Of a stretch of DNA of 64,000 bases, positions 46,935-57,900 are shown piece after piece. The DNA comes from Cryptomeria japonica. Its lineage: Eukaryota > Streptophyta > Pinopsida > Cupressales > Cupressaceae. The notes under the pieces are model-generated. The model saw nothing but the letters and a program-made list of their open reading frames with translations. It did not search any database and was not told the DNA's origin. The stretch lies in NCBI RefSeq assembly GCF_030272615.1, contig NC_081414.1:50003136-50067135 (forward strand), in the 5' to 3' direction. The translations under genes were made by a program, and so were the position numbers. Within the stretch, counting starts at the first letter, position 1. Every line of letters starts with the position of its first letter.

Positions 46935-47026
46935 ATAGACCACGAGGGAAATACATCCTCATTGTCATCTACACCTCCAAGAGATTAGAGTGCAGAGAGA
47001 GAAAAGAGCAATAGCAGTCAGCAGCG

Positions 47027-47092
47027 ATGGCTTTGGTTCACAGATTCGACCGCGTTCGCCGATTCAAGAGGCCAGCAGAGGTAGGTGAGCCA
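47027..47092 (+). CDS. Candidate first exon of the antisense plant-mobile-domain gene
   Basis: The ATG at 47027 starts MALVHRFDRVRRFKRPAE, followed by two good donor sites: GTAGGTGAG after 47080 and GTAAGTAC after 47092. Both end in phase 0. An acceptor AG at 47784-47785 opens exon 2 in phase 0, in frame with the mobile-domain text. The coding strand is opposite to the host retrotransposon. This is a prediction from splice signals; transcripts would be needed to confirm it. Confidence 0.4.
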
Positions 47093-47228
47093 GTAAGTAC
47101 CACAAAACCTCCTTGTACTTTGATGCATTTGTTGTTGTCATTAATGCATGCTAGGTAATGTAATAAATGCACGTTTATGTCAGGAAAACACGTTTGTGTC
47201 CAAAAAATGTGAATTTGTGTCTTCTAGG

Positions 47229-47746
47229 TCAAATCGGCAGTTCTGTGATGAACATACGCTATCGATTGGATAAGCTGCTGAGAGGATACACTCAAGTAGG
47301 TCCTCTAGGGAAGACTAGGATAGCAAATAGGGCTAGGATTGACAATTCTGTGATAGAACATACGTTGTCAATTAGGAAACTAGTCAAGAGGATTCACTCA
47401 AGTAGAGGCCCTAGGATAGGATAGATCAAGGCACTTTGTGATTAACAGTGAGTACCAAGATATAGTACTTTGTGATGAACAGGGAGTACTAAAATATGAG
47501 CAGCACTTTGTGATGAACAGTGAGTGCAAATGTGAGCAACACTTTGTGATGAACAGCGAGTGTCACACACGTAGTACTTTGTGATGAATAGGGAGTACTA
47601 CTAGGATAAATAGCAACACTTTGTGATGAACAGTGAGTGTCATGAGGATAGATAGCAACACTTTGTGATGAACAGTGAGTGTCACTAGGATAGATAGCCA
47701 GATGCACTTAGATAAAAAGTAGCATTTTGTGATGAACATTGAATGC
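47229..47746. repeat. Array of about ten hairpins with conserved loop and covarying stems
   Basis: Eight copies share the 15-base loop TTGTGATGAACAGTG (few variants) at 47431-47455, 47464-47490, 47503-47527, 47540-47564, 47573-47599, 47616-47640, 47658-47682 and 47722-47746. The flanking arms pair exactly in seven of eight yet differ in sequence: AGTACT/AGTACT (twice), GCACT/AGTGC, ACACT/AGTGT (three times), GCATT/AATGC. Two longer relatives lie upstream, near 47229-47267 and 47339-47373. The second of these has 8-bp arms ATTGACAA/TTGTCAAT around TTCTGTGATAGAACATACG. Spacers vary in length and sequence. The array lies in the putative intron of the antisense gene and in the 3' untranslated region of the retrotransposon. 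Confidence 0.88.
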
Positions 47747-47785
47747 CACGATGACTAACATGATTGATTTGCTTGACTGCAAGAG

Positions 47786-48343
47786 TATTTGCCTATGCTG
47801 GAGTCACGAGAGAGATTCCCGTTGACTCAGAGGTTGCGACCTGAGTTGACAGCCAAGGACTGAACTGCGATTGAGGCTATGGGATTGAGACATATTTTGT
47901 ATGTGCCTGAGTTTCAGGCGAACATGAGATTGCTGACTGCACTGGCGGAGAGGTGGCACTCCGAGACTTGCACATTTCATTTGTCGATGGGTGAGATGAC
48001 AGTCACCCTAGAGGATGTATACCGGATCCTGAGGATACCGATCGATGGAGAGTTGATTCCCTATGATCGAGATGGAGACTGGGAGGCCCTAAGACGAGTG
48101 TTCCGGGATCCGGGACTGGAGATGAGGGTGGGACATGTGGCATGGGACACGATGACACAGACAAGATTAGCACTACTAGTAGTATTGGCAGGAGTTATCA
48201 GTGGGTTCCTCTGTCCGGATAGGGCGACACGAGGGGTGGCTGCAGAGGACACAAGGGCTAGGAAAGATGATCTTGGGGTGGGTCCTTCAGGGGCTCAGAT
48301 TTCGTCGAGGCTAGGCGGCTCCGAGGGAGGGAGTTCATCATAG
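47786..48343 (+). pseudogene. Plant mobile domain (PMD) ORF, antisense inside the Tat element
   Basis: The ATG at 47879 opens a 154-codon frame: GLRHILYVPEFQANMRLLTA, then LAERWHSETCTFHLSMGEMT, VTLEDVYRILRIPIDG and a Gly/Ser-rich end. This is the N-terminal core of the plant mobile domain (PF10536-type, as in MAIN/MAIL1 and many transposons). The same frame extends upstream to 47786 (RFPLTQRLRPELTAKD...) but meets TGA at 47861-47863 where Trp is expected. The original coding exon was therefore probably longer, and this copy is damaged. Full PMDs are several hundred residues long, so this is a short or truncated version. Extra antisense ORFs between pol and the 3' LTR are known in Tat-lineage elements. 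Its role in the element is unknown. Confidence 0.72.
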
Positions 48344-48458
48344 CTGTAGAGGGCTCCCTATGTATCAGTATTGTACCATTTTTTGTATGATGATGTAGAC
48401 ACCTTCGGGTGATTGTAGCCCTATGATTTGATTTTGACATCATTGTATCATGACACTT

Positions 48459-48479
48459 TATATATATATATATATATAT
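48459..48479. repeat. (TA)n microsatellite
   Basis: About ten TA units downstream of the antisense ORF stop. Confidence 0.95.
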
Positions 48480-50028
48480 GAGATGATTCATCTTTGCGAC
48501 AATTATATGCATGTGTACCTATGTGATGCTTCTATATGTTTTATGATGTATGTTTCTATGTGATTCTTATGACATGGATGCAAATATGTACATGATGCAA
48601 TGCAATATTTTTGTTCTTTTATGTTTTATATGTTATGCATGATGCAAATGTGAATGTATGCAATGCAAATAAATATGATAATGCGAATGTAAATTGTGCT
48701 AACAGGTGTTGTGTGCAGGATGTGATGCAGTTGTGATATCTATATGTATGTATGAAATGCAATTGTTTTTGGTGTGTCATTATACTCAGTCATGTGATAG
48801 CAGGTTACGCGGACTCGAGAAGAACGATGGAAGTCAATCAAGAAAGGGGGATGAAAGACAGAAGATATGAAAGTGAAAGAGCTTCTTGTGCGTTATCATC
48901 ATTGAGCTTTATTATGGCAAGTAGGTTATGACAATCGAGGCATATGTTCGACCCAGAAAGTCATTGTACTTGTTTGCATGGAGATAAGACAGTCACAAAC
49001 AAGGAATGCCCCAGTTCATACTAGACTCACAGTGTCCTCATATCCTTGGACAAGTCATAGCATTACTAAGAGACAATCCACAGACAACAAAGAAAAATAG
49101 GTGATGGTACCCCATCCTCGCCTTTCTAGTCAAAGACATCCTGGAGATAGAATCTCTAGTCAGAGACATCCCGGAAAAGCTAAAAGACATGTCACCAAAA
49201 GATAAAAATCAAAAGAAAACCAAGACTCGACACCAACATCCACTGTAGTCCTCAAGTTTAGTGTCTCTTGTCACTTGTATAAGTCTTATTTGATTGTGGT
49301 CACAATGTTTACTTTCACAAAATGGATAGATAGCATTAAACCATAATGTTGTCTAAGTCTGTTGTAAAATTTGATTTGTTGAAGCCCATATTTGAAACTG
49401 ACTGAATCCATGAAACTGATACTTTATTGCAAAGAAAATGGAACTTTTATTGTGGATTGGTGATGCAGATGCTGTTTTATTGGGGATTTGGGTGCGGATA
49501 GACTGAAGGAAGCTGGAAGAAACTGTACTCCTTGAAACATGTGATGCTCTCAGTTCCACACCCATCACTAGACGTAGGATTTGTCTTAGCCACAAATAGG
49601 AGCTGATTTATTATGGATGGAAAGGGAGGTTTATTATGAATGGCTAACCAATCTTGGGTAGATCAATAACAAGCCATGATGGGAATGGGTAAGTTTATTA
49701 TGAATGAATAGGTTGTGAGTGTGTGCAAAGTGAAAGGATGAAAGTGAATCCTGAAGGAGGGAGGAGCAATGTCTCTACGCATGGCACTAGTGACCCAGTT
49801 TTCACCATGGTACTTGCCCAGGGCGCCACCGAAGTGGTTTTCACTGTTCGACGAAATTATTTCTTTTTACTTTTTTCGATTTTTCAATTTTTTTTATTTT
49901 TTTGTGTCACAAGGCGCCTGTTTGTCAGGTTTTCACCAAGTAACGATTTTTTTGTTTTATGATTTTTTTTGTATTTTTGAATTTTTTGATTTTTTTTTTG
50001 TATTTTTGAATTAGGATATTCTAAAGAG
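48480..50028. other. 3' non-coding region of the Tat element
   Basis: No coding frame is supported. 48530-48760 is built of imperfect ATGATGCAATGCAA-like repeats. 49850-50015 is strongly T-rich on the plus strand (A-rich on the element's own strand) just downstream of the integrase stop. Confidence 0.55.
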
Positions 50029-51189
50029 CTATGTGTAAAACCTGCGAAGGTGCATGCTGTTGATAGGATCCTCCAAAGGTTCACCTTCTGTAGTTGAGAG
50101 CTGATAGGCCCCAAATCCATATGCTGTTGTAATGATGTAAGGACCAAGCCAATTTGGTTCAAACTTGCCCTTCTTCTCTCTGTCTTGCTGATTTTTGGGA
50201 TTTTCTCTGAGGACCAAATCACCTACCTCAAATGTGTTAGGCTTGACCTTGTGATTGTAGTTGTGACTCATTCGTTGTTGGTAAGCTTTGAGATGATTAA
50301 AAGCAGTTTGTCTCTATTCATCCAGTAGTTTCAGCTCTTGTAAGCAAGAGACCCTATAGTCTTCATCACTGATAATGTTTTGCAAAGAGACGCGTAAAGA
50401 GGGTAGCTCGACCTCAATAGGCAAGATGGCTTCAGCGCCGTAGACAAGTGAATAAGGTGTAGCTCTTGTAGGTGTGCGGGCACTTGTGTGGTAGGCCCAA
50501 AGTGCAGGATTAAGTTGGATATGCCAATTACGGCCAACGTCGTCGACTGTCTTCTTTAAGATTTTAAGGATTGTTTTATTAGACGCCTCAGCTTGAACAT
50601 TACCTTGGGGATAATATGGCGTGGAGAAACGATGGGAAATATGGAAGCGGTCACAGAGTTCACGAACATCTTGATTTTTTAAAGGACGCCCGTTATCAGT
50701 GATAATGGAAACAGGAATACCGTATCGGCAAATGATATAGTTGAGGATGAACGTAGCAATCTGTTTTCCAATGACTTGTGTGAGAGGCACAGCTTCAATC
50801 CATTTTGTAAAATACTCTGTGGCAGTGATAATGAATTTATGACCATTGGAAGAAGGAGGGTGAATCTTGCCTATGAGATCGAGTCCCCACTGACAAAAGG
50901 GCCAAGGAGACGCAATTGGTTGAAGTTCTTGTGCTAGTACATGTATGAGGTCGCCATGAATTTGGCATTGCTTACATTTCTTGACAAACTGATATGAGTC
51001 TTTTTCCATATTTGGCTAGTAATATCCAGTCCTAATGAGTTTCTTGGCCAAGGTAGGACCACTAGCATGTGAACCACATATCCTTTCATGTACTTCACGT
51101 AATGCAATCTGAGCTTCGTCGCTTTCTAAACATCTAAGAAGAGTGCCATCTAGACCTCGTCGGTATAGGATATCAGCTAAAATGACATA
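50029..51189 (-). pseudogene. Tat element integrase
   Basis: Same frame as the upstream pol blocks, with TGA at 51192-51190, TAG at 51018-51016 and TAG at 50316-50314. The zinc-binding part has REVHERICGSH and CKQCQIHGD. The catalytic core shows WGLDLIGKI (first Asp), SIITDNGRPLKN (second Asp) and YPQGNVQAEASNKTIL (Glu), so D-D-E is present. GAEAILPIEVELPS and a basic C-terminus with VGDLVLREN and NWLGPYIIT (GPY-type module) follow. The arrangement is that of an active Ty3/gypsy integrase, but the stops abolish it. Confidence 0.9.
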
Positions 51190-51774
51190 TCAAGAGGATT
51201 GGCGAATAAAAGTGCGACGTTGGTTATTTGATAGATCAGGAGGTAGGATATTGTCATGAAGGTATGTGAAAATGGAACCATATAACTGGGACTCGAGACC
51301 GACGACGCATATCGTCTCAGTAGGCATGATCTCATATGAAGGAACCAAAAGGTTATCCACCAAGAACTCATAGTGGGTCTCGTTTGGAGGTAAATCAATT
51401 AGTGAAGCAATTGTAGCCATGGCATCTGCAGCGCGATTCTGCTCTCTTGGTATCTGCTCAAAGTCTATCTTTGTGAAGTGTTGTTTCAAGTCATCCACCA
51501 TTTGTTTATAAGGCATTAATTTTTCATCTTTTGTTTGGTAATCATCAGTTGCTTGACGAATGACAAGTTGGGAGTCCCCAAAAACACGAAGTTCCTGGAT
51601 CTTCCATTGAACTGCAATTCGTAATCTTGTTGTTAATGCCTCATATTCCGCTATATTGTTAGTACAAGGAAATGATAAGCGGTATGATTTTGGTATAGAA
51701 TCCCCTTGAGGAGTTATAAAGAGGAGGTTGGCTCCTGCCCCATGCTGTGTGTATGAGTCATCGAAGTACAATTG
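51190..51774 (-). pseudogene. Second (archaeal-type) RNase H of the Tat element
   Basis: From 51774 the frame reads QLYFDDSYTQHGAGANLLF (first Asp region), NNIAEYEALTTRL (Glu), VFGDSQLVIRQ (second Asp) and PREQNRAADAMA (final Asp). This is the plant-acquired RNase H that follows the normal one in Tat-lineage elements. TGA at 51777-51775 separates it from the upstream block, and TGA at 51192-51190 ends it. Confidence 0.85.
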
Positions 51775-53490
51775 TCATGGCTTTGCATGTGACATTGTCA
51801 AAATAGATTCATCTAGAAATTCTGAACTTAGAGGAACATCATCTATCATGGGAGCATCTGCTAGTTGATCTGCGATGGCTTGTCCTTTTATTGCTTTTCT
51901 GTCCACATACTCAATGTCGAATTCACTTAGGATCATTACCCATTTGGCCAATCGCCCAGTAAGTGTTGCTTTATTGAGAAGGTATTTCAATGGGTCTATC
52001 CTTGCAACCAACTTGGTCTTATGAGTAAGCATGTAATGTCGTAATTTCTGCGAAGCAAAGACCACGGCGAGACATGCACGCTCAATTGGTGTGTAATTTA
52101 GCTCATATCATACCAATGTGCGACTGATATAGTATACTGCTTTTTCTTTTCCCTCAGCAATTTGTTGTGCTAAGAGTGCCCCCAGTGCTGTTGAAGTAGC
52201 TGATATGTATAGTAACAGAGGTTGATCTGGAACTGGTGGCATCAAAACTGGCGGATTTAGAAGATAATCTTTGAGCGTCTGGAAAACCTGTTGATAGTTA
52301 TCATCCCATTTGAATTTGATGTTTTTATGTAGCAGGTGTTGAAAAGGATTACACTTATCTGCAAGTTGTGCTATGAATCTTCGTATGGACTAGAGTCTGC
52401 CTTGTAAAGACCGAAGTTGACTGATATTTCTTGGTGGTTGCATCTCCAAGATGGCCTTGACTTTTGCTGGATCAGCTTTGATTCCTCTTTTCGATACAAT
52501 GAATCCTAGGAGCTTCCCGGAGGTTACTCCAAAGACACATTTCTTGGGGTTTAATCTTACTTTGTATTTTTCCAACCGATCAAAGACGACTGAAAGTATG
52601 TCTAAATGTGTATTTCTGTCTATTGATTTGCCCAAGAGGTCATTGACATAATCTTCCACAGTTACGTGCATGAGGTCATGAAAGATAGTAGTCATAGCTC
52701 TTTGATATGTAGCACCTGCATTCTTTAGCCCGAAGGGCATGACATTCCAGCAGAAAGTTCCCCAAGGACAAGTGAATGATGTTTTGTGTTGATCCTTGGG
52801 CGCAATCTTTATTTGATTATAACCAGAGAATCCATCCATTAATGATAACATTTCATGACCTGCTGTGAGATCAACAATTAAGTCAATGTTTGGCAATGGG
52901 AAGTCATCCTTTGGACAAACTTTGTTGATGTCTCTGAAATCTGTACATATTCTGATGCTGTGATCTGGTTTACTGACAGGCACTAAGTTGGAGATCCATT
53001 TGGGATAATCAATTGGGCGTATGAATCCGACGTCCAATAATTTCTCAAGTTCTGCTTTGACCAGTAATGCCACTTGTGGATGCATTTTTCTTAATTTCTG
53101 TTTCACTGGTTTTGCCCCCAGTTTAATTGTCAAATGATACATTACCAAATCCGGATCTAATCCAGGCATATCAGCGTATGACCAGGCAAAGTTGATTTGT
53201 CGTTCTTTGAAGAAACTTATAAATTTTGACCTTTCTGACTCTATCAACGATTGAGCCAGGAATATGTTGTGTGGAACCTCTTCTGTACCAATGTTTGTTT
53301 TGATAGTCTCCTCTACCAACATGGATGACTTTTCCTCATATGATGCTGGGAGAATGTCGAGCCTTCCATCTTCTGGTGCCTCAGAGAGGTTTTCGCCCTC
53401 AGATACGTCCTTTCTTTTTACTTTTTTGAGGTCAGACAGCGCCACAGTGGTGTTTTCACCATAAGACCCTTGATTTGTTCTTATTTTCAC
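51775..53490 (-). pseudogene. Tat element reverse transcriptase and first RNase H
   Basis: RT text: YHLTIKLGAKPVKQKLRK, IRICTDFRDINKVCPKDDFP, LSLMDGFSGYNQIKI (motif A), VMPFGLKNAGATYQRAMT (motif B) and DYVNDLLGKS. The Y-V-D-D active site reads Y-V-N-D (Asn codon 52644-52642), so a catalytic Asp is missing. The thumb KCVFGVTSGKLLGFIVS follows. TAG at 52392-52390 and TGA at 52110-52108 fall before and within RNase H (LALGALLAQQ-type text, YTPIERACLAVVFASQKLRHY). The frame is otherwise continuous to the TGA at 51777-51775. Confidence 0.9.
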
Positions 53491-53972
53491 ATTTTTGCGA
53501 CTGTCCCCTCACCAAAATATGCTACACTGTTGAGTTCCATAGTGTATCTAGCCTTATGGTCCCCAGGAGGAAGATCATCTCGTATGCCCAGATAGTCAAT
53601 AAAAGCTTCATCATTTTGGAATGTGTCAAACTGTGCAGGTCCTTCATGATCCTAGTCAATGAGTTGGTGGTGAACAAGGGGAAGGTCGTTAATGTATTCA
53701 AAGTTAGCAGGGCTAAGAGTGAAGATGCAGTTATATTCGGGTATGTCAAGGTAATTATCGAGGTCATCGATGGCACTCTCCTCATCAATCTCGATCGCGA
53801 ACGAATCCAAATTATCATCACTAGTAGCACATTCTAGGACAAGTGTTCTCATCCTATGTGATTTCAACCTGTAGCGTCCTAAAATTGCGACACTTGCAAT
53901 TTCAACTGCATTTGGGTCTTCACAATGGCGATGCAACACGAAACCTGAATGGAGACCCCGAAACTTGTTCAT
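53491..53972 (-). pseudogene. N-terminal pol linker of the Tat element
   Basis: A coding-like acidic stretch (LDSFAIEIDEESAIDD, DLPPGDHKARYTMELN) lies in another frame from RT. It has TAG at 53654-53652, where Trp would be usual before DHEGPAQFDTF, and a frameshift near 53500. It continues toward the gag end but is cut by the inserted block at 53960-54948. Confidence 0.65.
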
Positions 53973-54039
53973 GACATCAAAAACAGTTTTTCAGCACCCT
54001 GGCCTGATCCCTCCTTGCACCCTGCTGTCCCTGGAGGTG

Positions 54040-54132
54040 GGACCATGGCGCCTAGCGCCCTGGTCCTTCAGGACCATGGCGCCGAGCGCCTTGGTCCCCC
54101 AGGACCATGGCGCCCAGCGCCCTGGTCCCTGG
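54040..54132. repeat. Three 31-bp GC-rich tandem repeats
   Basis: Units begin GGACCATGGCGCC at 54040, 54071 and 54102 and differ at a few positions. Each unit contains GGACCA...TGGTCC as an inverted pair and two GGCGCC/AGCGCC cores. This is by far the most GC-rich part of the element. Confidence 0.92.
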
Positions 54133-54248
54133 CCCTATTTTGGGCCCGGTCTCTTATGGGGCTTCGGGTCTTTAAGTTTGCAAATTGGAAAATAACATTT
54201 CCTGGTCGGCCTAAGGTCGGGAAAATCAGTCTATCAGCCCTAATTGAC

Positions 54249-54258
54249 AAGTATATAA
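54249..54258 (+). promoter_or_regulatory. TATA-like sequence inside the inserted block
   Basis: GTATATAAAC on the plus strand, downstream of the GC-rich repeats. It may be a promoter of the inserted block; unsupported otherwise. Confidence 0.25.
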
Positions 54259-54951
54259 ACTACATTTCCTCTCCCATTTTGGAGAGATGGAAAAAAAGGC
54301 GGAAACGATATTCAAGTATTCAAGCATTCAAGCATTCAAGCATTCCTTCAAGCAATTGAGCATTCTAAGTCTCCATTCAAGGCTAAGTGTTGCATTCAAG
54401 ACAAGGATTCAACCATTGAAGAGGAGATCACTTACAACACATTACATACAACATACATTACACCTTCGCATGTAAGAATACAAACATTCTTACAACAAGG
54501 TATCAGTATTTGTTTACATTACAAACATTTACATTTACAGCATTCTCATTTCTTAGTTAATTCCAAAACCGGGGTTTGACCTAAAGGCAAACCCCTCATC
54601 CCTAACCCCCCAATCGTCCTCTCCTTTCTGTGTGTAGGTTGCAGGTACGCGGCTGTAATTGGAGATCTGGAATCCTTGTGCAGAGACGAACAGACCCCCC
54701 TTCGTTTCGCGGATTTTTCGGAGGACCGTGTGCACGCCGGGCGCCATCGTCCCATCAACTTTCGCTCAAATTTGCAGAACAGCACCGTCTCGACATTTTA
54801 CTGCTAATTCCAGGTCCGCAGCTTCATCCTATATCCCTATCTCTGTTTATAAGTGAATCTTTCCTACTTTACATGCATTCCTAGTTCAATCTTTCTATCT
54901 ACATTCTTTACAAAAGAGGGTATCCTTGATGTCACAACCCTTGAAACTCAT

Positions 54952-57900
54952 TTAGAATCCAATCTTGCATCGCGTGGGATTGGATCTTGTGGGTTTCAAC
55001 CCCTCTTTTGAATGTAAAGTCTCCCCTAAGTGAAAACCATCAACCCTAGTGACTCTCCCTTCTCTCTCCTTGGAGTTGGGGAGGGGAGAACGACTAGGGT
55101 TCGATTTTTCCGCTTTACACAACCTAGAACCTTGAGGCAAGGATTGTGTGGAATCCTCATGGGTTGTTTCTTGACCAACTCTGAACTTGTTATAAAATTC
55201 CTCTTCTTCTGTTGGTTCATCTGGCTCTCTGAATATCTCGGTGAGCTCGTAGTCACTAGAAGACTTGTCAGAACCCCATTCCCATTCATTGGAATCTGTG
55301 GAATAGCGATCCTCTTGTTGAATTTTGGCAGCTTTGATTTGTAAGGCTTCTTCTGTCCTTTGGGTGTGGACCTTGGAAGTTAAGAAACCAAGTCCTTTCG
55401 AGCGTTCCTTTTTCAAAGGCAATTCAGGTTGTAAAGGTTCAATGATGCCTTCCTTTCGTAACCCAAGAGGGCTTTTTCCATCATACCCGAATTTTTGTAG
55501 AATTTTGAAGCCTTTGCCATATTTCTCACATGGGAGACTAATGTGATCTTGTGTGTCATCTTCATTGTCTTTGTAAAGCATTTTGTATAGATCTTCCTCT
55601 TCTAGTTCACCCCATCTTTGAAAGGTAGTAGGGTCCCATTTGAGTATCATGATGGATACTTGCTTGTTAGGATGTGGTCTTCCATATTCTTTTGGGGAAC
55701 TCATGACTTGTCGTAAGTACATGGTCTGATTTAAAGTGTATTCCCCCATGCCTTTGTCTTGAAACTTGCCCTTAAGCTCACCTTGTTTTGATGTCGAAGG
55801 TTTTAATGACTCAGGATCAATGTATGCTGAGGAAGGAATAGCTTCACGATTACTGGGAATGATGGTCTCAGTCTTTGATCTCAAGTTATTGCAGTATATG
55901 AACGGATTAGGATCACCGTTAACTGTTACTTCCACTCCATTATGAGGAAATTTAATGCATTGGTGATATGTGGATGGGACTGCCCTCATTTCATGAATCC
56001 AAGGACGTCCTAGTAATATGTTATATGTGAGATCTAGATCCAAGACTTGACAAACCACATCCTTTGTAACTGGCCCAACTCTGAGAGGTAAGGTGACTGT
56101 GCCCTTGGATGAACGCTCTTCGTCATCATATGCCTTAATGGTGATTTGATTTGTAGAATTCACAGCTTTATCAGAATATCTCAATTGTTTAATAGTGCTC
56201 AATGTGCAAATGTTTAGACCTGCTCCTCCATCTATCAGGACTCTTTTTATTTGATGTTTGTGTATGAAGGCTTCAACGTGTAACGGTGCATTATGTGGCT
56301 GACTTACGAAGGCATCATCAGCTTCTGTGAATGTAAGGGAGTGTGGAATGGAAAGGTATCCCACCATGGGTTGAAACTGGTCCACGTTCAGATCAGTAGG
56401 AATGGCGGTGTCTCTCAAGATTTTGTCAAGAATGGCTTTATGAGCGGGGGATATGCGTAATAGCTCAAGGATGGAGATGAGTGTGAGTGTCTTCCCTAAC
56501 TGTTCTACAAGGTCATACTCAGGTTTGGTTGATGAGGAGGCGGTGTTCTTGGCTGGAGCACCTTGCAAAGTGATTTTACCTCGGCGGGTTGTAACATGAC
56601 ATTCAGAGGTAGGTTCGGAAGAAGATCCAACACCTTTTAGGACAATCCTGGGTCTCCAGGTAGAATTCTCAGACGTTTTGTCCTTGATGATAATGGTAGA
56701 GACATAATTGTCCATCGAGATGTGATTGATGGTTGAATCATAGTTGTAGGATGTTTTGGTATAGTTGGTTTGGTCATCTGTGGCTTTAGCTTTTCCCTTG
56801 TCATGCTTTGGGAGTGGTTCCTTAAACATCTCATGTTCTTGATTGGATGAGTGCCCTTCAATCTCAATGTCACCCCTATCAATGAGATCTTGTATGATGT
56901 TCTTCAGTCGATGACAATTTCCTGTCTTATGACCCTTGCTCTTATGAAATTCACAATACTCATCATCATTCCACCAATTTGGCTTAGCCTTTGGTTCATA
57001 TGGAGGAAAATCTGGAACTGTGATTACCTTGTTTGCCACTAGCTTTTTGAAGACTGACTCAAGTGGTTCTCCCAGTGGGTTGTACGTCCTTCGTGATCTG
57101 GAAGTTGTTTGAGTATTCACTTGATTGTTTGTAGGACTTGAACCCGAAAAGATGAATTTGGGTCGCACTGTGTTGGCGTCAACAACACCATCATTGACTG
57201 TGTTCTTGTTTTTATTCCAAAATCTTGGCTTGTCTTTTCCTTTAAAGTCATCTTTGTTTTCCTTGAATATTTTAATGACTCCTTGTTCAATTAGGACCTT
57301 CTCTGTTGCTAAGCCTTTTTCAATGACGTCCTTGAAGGTGGACAAACAAGCTTTCCTTAGATCATAGCCAATGTCTTTGTTAACATTCTGGGTGAACATT
57401 TCTACCATTTGTTTTTGTGGAATTTCACAAGAGCATCTGCTGGCTAGATTTCTCCATCTTTGTAAAAATGATGCAAAAGACTCTCCCTCTTTTTGCTTAG
57501 TATTGCACAAAGTAGTGACTGATATGTCTGTCTCTATGTTGTAGGAGAAATGTTGGATAAATGCCTCTGCTAGATCACCCCATGACTTAATACCAGGTGG
57601 GAGTTGGGAGAACCATTCCATAGCTTGATCACCTAGGCTTTGTGGGAATAATCTCATCAAATATGTCTCTTCTGCTGCTACCTCAATGCAAGTTGTGAAA
57701 AATTGTCTTATGTGTGCCTTAGGATCCCCTTTTCCTCTATACTTATCAAATTTAGGCGTCACAAAGTGTGTAGGAAAAGGAGGCATTGGAATGCTTTTGT
57801 CAAATGGATAAGGACATATGTCTCTCATTGCGTATGTTGGCTTTGGTGTATTTATGTCTTCCATTTTCTTTTGTAAGTCTCTGATTTGTTGCTCCAAATT

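Larger units (their letters stand above)
53960..54948. mobile_element. Inserted block between gag and pol
   Basis: The block is bounded by GAAACT at 53960-53965 and 54943-54948. Just inside each end lies an inverted 9-mer, TGACATCAA (53972-53980) and TTGATGTCA (54926-54934). Removing the block and one GAAACT would place the pol linker directly beside the gag stop in a different frame, a normal gag/pol layout. Inside are three 31-bp GC-rich repeats (54040-54132), a TATA-like GTATATAAAC (54249-54258, plus), short ATTCAAGC repeats (54301-54350) and GC-rich unique text. No coding region is recognised. It is probably a non-autonomous element or captured sequence. Confidence 0.5.

Noticed and set aside
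47229-47746. CRISPR-like regularly spaced repeats
   Set aside because: Plant nuclear retrotransposon context, spacers of very uneven length, palindromic variable arms and no cas genes; this is a hairpin array, not a CRISPR.
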